Positions 21,652 through 24,281 of a stretch of DNA of 24,281 bases are shown here, piece after piece (position 1 is the first letter of the stretch; each line of letters begins with the position of its first letter). Source of the DNA: an uncultured Clostridia bacterium (GTDB lineage Bacteria > Bacillota > Clostridia > TANB77 > CAG-508); the NCBI GenBank assembly GCA_948875265.1, contig CAQRYF010000021.1, positions 1-24,281 on the forward strand. Reading direction: 5' to 3'. Position numbers and translations under genes: made by a program. The notes beneath the pieces are model-generated. The model was given only the letters and a program-made list of their open reading frames with translations. It did not search any database and was not told the DNA's origin.

Positions 21652-22366
21652 TTAGAAAAGCCTCCTTTGCTCTGTTATTGCTATTTCCGTTTTGTCTTTT
21701 AACTGCATCTACAACCCATTTTTTTATACATAGATAGTGCGATTTTGCTTTATATCCTTTCATTTCAATGTATTCATCTAAGTATTTTATAAGCTCTTCC
21801 CAATTTTGATATTCTTTCTGTAGTTTCTGCAATTCTTCATCTTTCAGCAATACATTTTTATATTCTCCATGTTTGTGTTTGCTGGCTTTTGCAGAAGCTG
21901 TAGAAGATTTTTCTTCGGAAGCTGGTATATTATTATCTAACTCTAACCTATCCTTACCTATACTAACCTTACCTATCCTTACCTGTGTCGACGGCTCGTC
22001 GACGGGTTGTATACGTTCATTCTCAACTAGCTTGTAACTTTTATTTTCATCTAGTATTAACATTGCTTTTTCTTCTTTATATGCTGTTTCATTATAAGTA
22101 TCTTTTCTAATGTAATTATGTATTCTCCAATGTTTTATTACGACAATTCCATTTTCAAATGGTATGATAAATTTTTTTGCTATTAAGACACTTAAATCAT
22201 CATCAGATGCTCCAGTCATTCTTATTATTTTTTTAGGACTATTAACAAAACCGTCGTCATCTGCCCTCATACCTAAATCGTAATACAATAATCTTGCTGA
22301 TGTAGGCATATCGAGAAAAGCATCACTGTCTATTATTGTCTTTGCAAACATTCTTCTCTCCGCCAT
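21644..22366 (-). CDS. Phage replication initiation protein (replisome organiser), 240 aa
   Basis: The N-terminal ~110 residues (MAERRMFAKTIIDSDAFLDM, then RADDDGFVNSPKKIIRMTGA and VIKHWRIHNYIRKDTYNET) are the conserved winged-helix domain of Firmicute phage replisome organisers that bind origin iterons. A variable linker (120-160) contains the iterons themselves in the DNA. The C-terminal part (KLQKEYQNWEELIKYLDEYI) is helical, of the type that contacts helicase loader/DnaB. Probably opens the phage origin within its own gene. Confidence 0.85.
   Translation of the reverse strand: MAERRMFAKTIIDSDAFLDMPTSARLLYYDLGMRADDDGFVNSPKKIIRMTGASDDDLSVLIAKKFIIPFENGIVVIKHWRIHNYIRKDTYNETAYKEEKAMLILDENKSYKLVENERIQPVDEPSTQVRIGKVSIGKDRLELDNNIPASEEKSSTASAKASKHKHGEYKNVLLKDEELQKLQKEYQNWEELIKYLDEYIEMKGYKAKSHYLCIKKWVVDAVKRQNGNSNNRAKEAFLNE
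21935..22003 (-). other. Putative replication origin: iterons in the initiator gene
   Basis: On the minus strand AGGTAAGGAT, AGGTAAGGTT, AGGTAAGGAT and AGGTTAGAG lie in about 45 bases (21941-21985). Two GTCGAC palindromes (21987-21992 and 21998-22003) lie on one side and a very AT-rich stretch (TAATAATATA) on the other. Iterons inside the initiator gene are known in lactococcal and SPP1-type phages. Confidence 0.65.
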
Positions 22367-22390
22367 TAGTTTCTCCTTTCGTAAAATATA

Positions 22391-22414
22391 AGGGCAGTTG
22401 TTTAGTCCTGCCCT
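22391..22414 (-). other. Hairpin upstream of the replication initiator gene
   Basis: Perfect 7-bp stem AGGGCAG/CTGCCCT with a 10-base loop, followed on the minus strand by TTATATTTTA: a weak terminator or mRNA-processing hairpin just after the small membrane gene. Confidence 0.45.
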
Positions 22415-22426
22415 AGTTGTTGAAGT

Positions 22427-22591
22427 TTATTTAACTATTTCTAATGCTATGTCTAATATAAAAGCTACTAATATGCCTGTACAATATCCCCAAGAAAATA
22501 TATCTTTCGCCTTTTTATTTGCTTTTATACGTATAAATATGCATAGTGTTATACATAAAATTATAGCTAGTATCATCTTTAATATTTTCAC
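22427..22591 (-). CDS. Small two-helix membrane protein, 54 aa
   Basis: A GTG start at 22591 with AGGAGG nine bases upstream. The protein reads (M)KILKMILAIILCITLCIFI, then a basic turn (RIKANKKAKD) and a second hydrophobic segment (GILVAFILDIALEIV): two membrane helices with a cytoplasmic or exterior loop. Located between the HNH-like and replication genes. Function unknown. Confidence 0.65.
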   Translation of the reverse strand: MKILKMILAIILCITLCIFIRIKANKKAKDIFSWGYCTGILVAFILDIALEIVK

Positions 22592-22614
22592 TTTTCTATT
22601 CCTCCTAATATTTT

Positions 22615-22896
22615 TTATAAATAACTTTTTCCTATTAACTTTATAAATTCTTCTCTTGTATGTGTTTTTTCATATTCTCTTTGATATACTCTTTTTAACT
22701 CTAAATCCATGTTTCTGTTGTAATGAACTGAATTATCTGACATATTATGTTCTTTATGACATAAACCAGCACAAAATCCATTCTCAATTGAAACTTGCCT
22801 ATTTGCTGTTCCAAAATAAACTTCATGTATACACTCTGCTTGTCTACCACAAAAGAAACAAGTATCTAAATTATTTAATATTGAATATCGTTTCAT
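22615..22896 (-). CDS. HNH-like zinc protein (phage), 93 aa
   Basis: CFFCGRQAECIHEVYFGTA followed by GFCAGLCHKEHNMSDNSVHY is the pattern of phage HNH-type proteins (HEVFFGTxNR ... LCxxxH ... VHxN). The histidines and two Cys pairs fit a beta-beta-alpha metal site, so a nuclease role in recombination or packaging is possible. It overlaps the NinB-like gene by four bases. The C-terminal helix (LELKRVYQREYEKTH) is typical of the family. Confidence 0.7.
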   Translation of the reverse strand: MKRYSILNNLDTCFFCGRQAECIHEVYFGTANRQVSIENGFCAGLCHKEHNMSDNSVHYNRNMDLELKRVYQREYEKTHTREEFIKLIGKSYL

Positions 22897-23435
22897 TTCT
22901 TATCCCATTCTTTCAATAAACTATCTATTTCTTTTTGTGATTTTGTTTCTATTCCATAAACTTTACAGTCTTGAACTACTCCGTCTATAAGTCTTGCCAT
23001 TTGCTTACTGTTGAATGAACTTGATCCATAATAAGCATTTATAATTTTAAATTCTGTGTCTGATATATATTCTGTGTCTGCTGTTTCACAAAACCAAGCT
23101 ATGCCTTGTGCTGTCCACATCTTCTCAAATGTTTTTATATTGTCTTTTTCTATCTTAAATCTTCTGAATATTCCTAATTCTTTTACTCTTCTTTTGTATT
23201 CTTCAATAGTGTCTATCTCTGCTAGCTCACATAATTCTTGCAAAAGTTTCCAAAAATAATTGTTTGCATTAGTTGTTCTTTTCTTTATATATCTCTTTGC
23301 CTCTATTTTAAGCCTTAAACCTTTTAATTGTTCTATATCTGGCAACTTGTCCTTTCCGTCGATTAAAAAGCTTATTTTAGGTTTTCCTGTCTTATAATCT
23401 ATGTTTATTTCTTCTAATGTTCCTGTAGTTTGCAT
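22893..23435 (-). CDS. NinB-like recombination protein, 180 aa
   Basis: The region after residue 45 matches NinB/Orf-type proteins: KRTTNANNYFWKLLQELCEL, AQGIAWFCETADTEYI and YGSSSFNSKQMARLIDGVVQ, ending in SLLKEWDKK. NinB (lambda Orf) binds single-stranded DNA and helps recombination with annealing proteins; the ERF-type annealase gene lies next to it. The N-terminal ~45 residues (GTLEEINIDYKTGKPKISF) form an extra strand-rich part seen in Firmicute phage versions. Confidence 0.8.
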   Translation of the reverse strand: MQTTGTLEEINIDYKTGKPKISFLIDGKDKLPDIEQLKGLRLKIEAKRYIKKRTTNANNYFWKLLQELCELAEIDTIEEYKRRVKELGIFRRFKIEKDNIKTFEKMWTAQGIAWFCETADTEYISDTEFKIINAYYGSSSFNSKQMARLIDGVVQDCKVYGIETKSQKEIDSLLKEWDKK

Positions 23436-23443
23436 ATTACCAC

Positions 23444-24091
23444 CTACTTCTTGTTTGGCATACTTTTAATTGCGTTTAATATACTTGCATATTGTCTTTT
23501 AGTTAAATCTTTTGTATTTGATATTCCATAATTACTTTGTAATTGTTTTTCTACTTCTAAGCCCTTTTGTTTCATAATTGCATAGACTGTTTTAGCTTGT
23601 TGCTCTGTTACTAAATCATCTATATTTTCTTCAGTTACTTCTATTTGTTTTTGGTTATCTTTGTTTGATTTGTCTTGTTGTTCTTTAAATTCATTTGTAT
23701 CTGCATCTTTAGTATCATCGATACAAAATAATCCATTTAAAGCATATTTTCTTGCATAACTACTTGCTGTGCCTGTTATTTGACTATCATCCATTCCTTT
23801 TTTCTCTTCACATTCTCTTGCATATGCTGTATTCTCAACGCAAGCTATTCCTTCATTTTTTGTGTCTTCTGTATCAATCAGTATTGCCGTTGCTTTTATG
23901 TAATATCTATTTCCCAAATTCTCTATCTTATCTGTAAGCTGTAATGTTGCTTTGTTTTTTGCTAGTAGTGGTTTTACAGCTTCTAAAATATCTTCACAGC
24001 TTCTGTATTTATAATGTCCAAATTTATTTTCTTGCCCTTTTGGAGCCTTAAGTTCTGTTTGTATATTTAAAAGTTTTTCGTATATATTCAT
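23444..24091 (-). CDS. erf: ERF family single-strand annealing protein, 215 aa
   Basis: A recombinase that anneals single strands. The conserved core is present: MNIYEKLLNIQTELKAPKGQ, GHYKYRSCEDILEAVKPLLA, then DSQITGTASSYARKYALNGL FCIDD (final motif written apart), the hallmark of ERF. The C-terminal ~60 residues are a Gln/Lys-rich linker and a small helical domain (KTVYAIMKQKGLEVEKQLQS), often used to bind SSB. The start is directly adjacent to the preceding stop, so translation is coupled. Confidence 0.9.
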   Translation of the reverse strand: MNIYEKLLNIQTELKAPKGQENKFGHYKYRSCEDILEAVKPLLAKNKATLQLTDKIENLGNRYYIKATAILIDTEDTKNEGIACVENTAYARECEEKKGMDDSQITGTASSYARKYALNGLFCIDDTKDADTNEFKEQQDKSNKDNQKQIEVTEENIDDLVTEQQAKTVYAIMKQKGLEVEKQLQSNYGISNTKDLTKRQYASILNAIKSMPNKK

Positions 24092-24281
24092 TTATATATC
24101 CTCTCTTTCATATTCGATATTTGATAAATCTAAGAATTTTATTAGTTGTTGTAATTGCTTTTCGTATAAATTAAATTTTATTGTAATTTCCTTTTTTGTT
24201 GGCACTATCACAAATTCATCTTTTTCTTTTTTTATCTCTTCTGTTTCTACTGATTCAGCTATTTTTTGCAATTCATTTTCT
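24092..24281 (-). CDS. C-terminal end of a DUF1351-like phage protein (partial)
   Basis: Open from the right window edge to TAA at 24092, 62 residues seen. The sequence KKEITIKFNLYEKQLQQLIK, then FLDLSNIEYEREDI resembles the C-terminus of DUF1351 proteins, which usually precede ERF-type annealases in Firmicute phages. The start is outside the window. Stop and ERF start touch (TAA ATG). Confidence 0.6.
   Translation of the reverse strand, partial: ENELQKIAESVETEEIKKEKDEFVIVPTKKEITIKFNLYEKQLQQLIKFLDLSNIEYEREDI

Noticed and set aside
21987..22003. Paired GTCGAC palindromes as a recombinase attachment site
   Set aside because: They lie in a coding region beside iterons and no integrase is present in the window; an origin role fits better.

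Overview
The window is the central part of a siphovirus genome or prophage from a low-GC Gram-positive host. The Clostridia-type phage families, the very low GC, AGA-dominated arginine usage and strong AGGAGG ribosome binding sites point to an anaerobic Firmicute, but the species cannot be read from the sequence. Almost everything is on the minus strand, so transcription runs from high to low coordinates.

Layout in transcription order: (1) early/replication module 24281-16923: end of a DUF1351-like protein, ERF single-strand annealing protein, NinB-like protein, HNH-like protein, small membrane protein, replication initiator with internal iterons (putative origin), helicase-loader-like protein, winged HTH protein, a DNA methyltransferase and several small accessory genes (DUF1064 nuclease-like, pentapeptide-repeat protein, Cys-rich and membrane proteins), ending with a sigma-r4/ArpU-like late regulator. 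(2) A switch region 16922-16063 with a tandem-repeat late-promoter candidate, several hairpins and one small plus-strand hydrophobic peptide with its own promoter and terminator (type I toxin-like). (3) Late module 16062-1: two small genes, small and large terminase, portal, minor head protein fused to an ADP-ribosyltransferase domain, a TM2/zinc-ribbon moron, tRNA-Trp(CCA), scaffold, major capsid, connector genes, tail tube, tail assembly chaperones, a Com-like zinc ribbon, tape measure, Dit-like protein and the start of the tail-tip protein. Integrase, repressor and lysis genes are not in the window.

The main discovery is translational. Seven genes (tape measure, Gp15-like chaperone, portal, DUF1064 protein and three small genes) are each broken by one extra C, and in all seven the extra base makes an in-phase CGG codon. 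Skipping that C (CGG N read as GGN, Gly) restores the full-length reading frame each time, including the conserved LKDLG motif of tape measures and the TPLG motif of Gp15-like proteins. By hand I found about 32 other CGG triplets in coding sequence. All are out of phase (NNC GGN or NCG GNN) and harmless. I found no in-phase CGG that must be read as arginine; one further in-phase CGG, near the end of a small gene, is ambiguous. A sequencing error or DNA-level process cannot see reading phase, so the simplest reading is that CGG is an unread (hungry or unassigned) codon in this phage/host and triggers systematic +1 frameshifting. I know of no described bacterial or phage system of this kind; the closest precedent I recall is +1 shifting at AGG and CCC in Perkinsus mitochondrial cox1.
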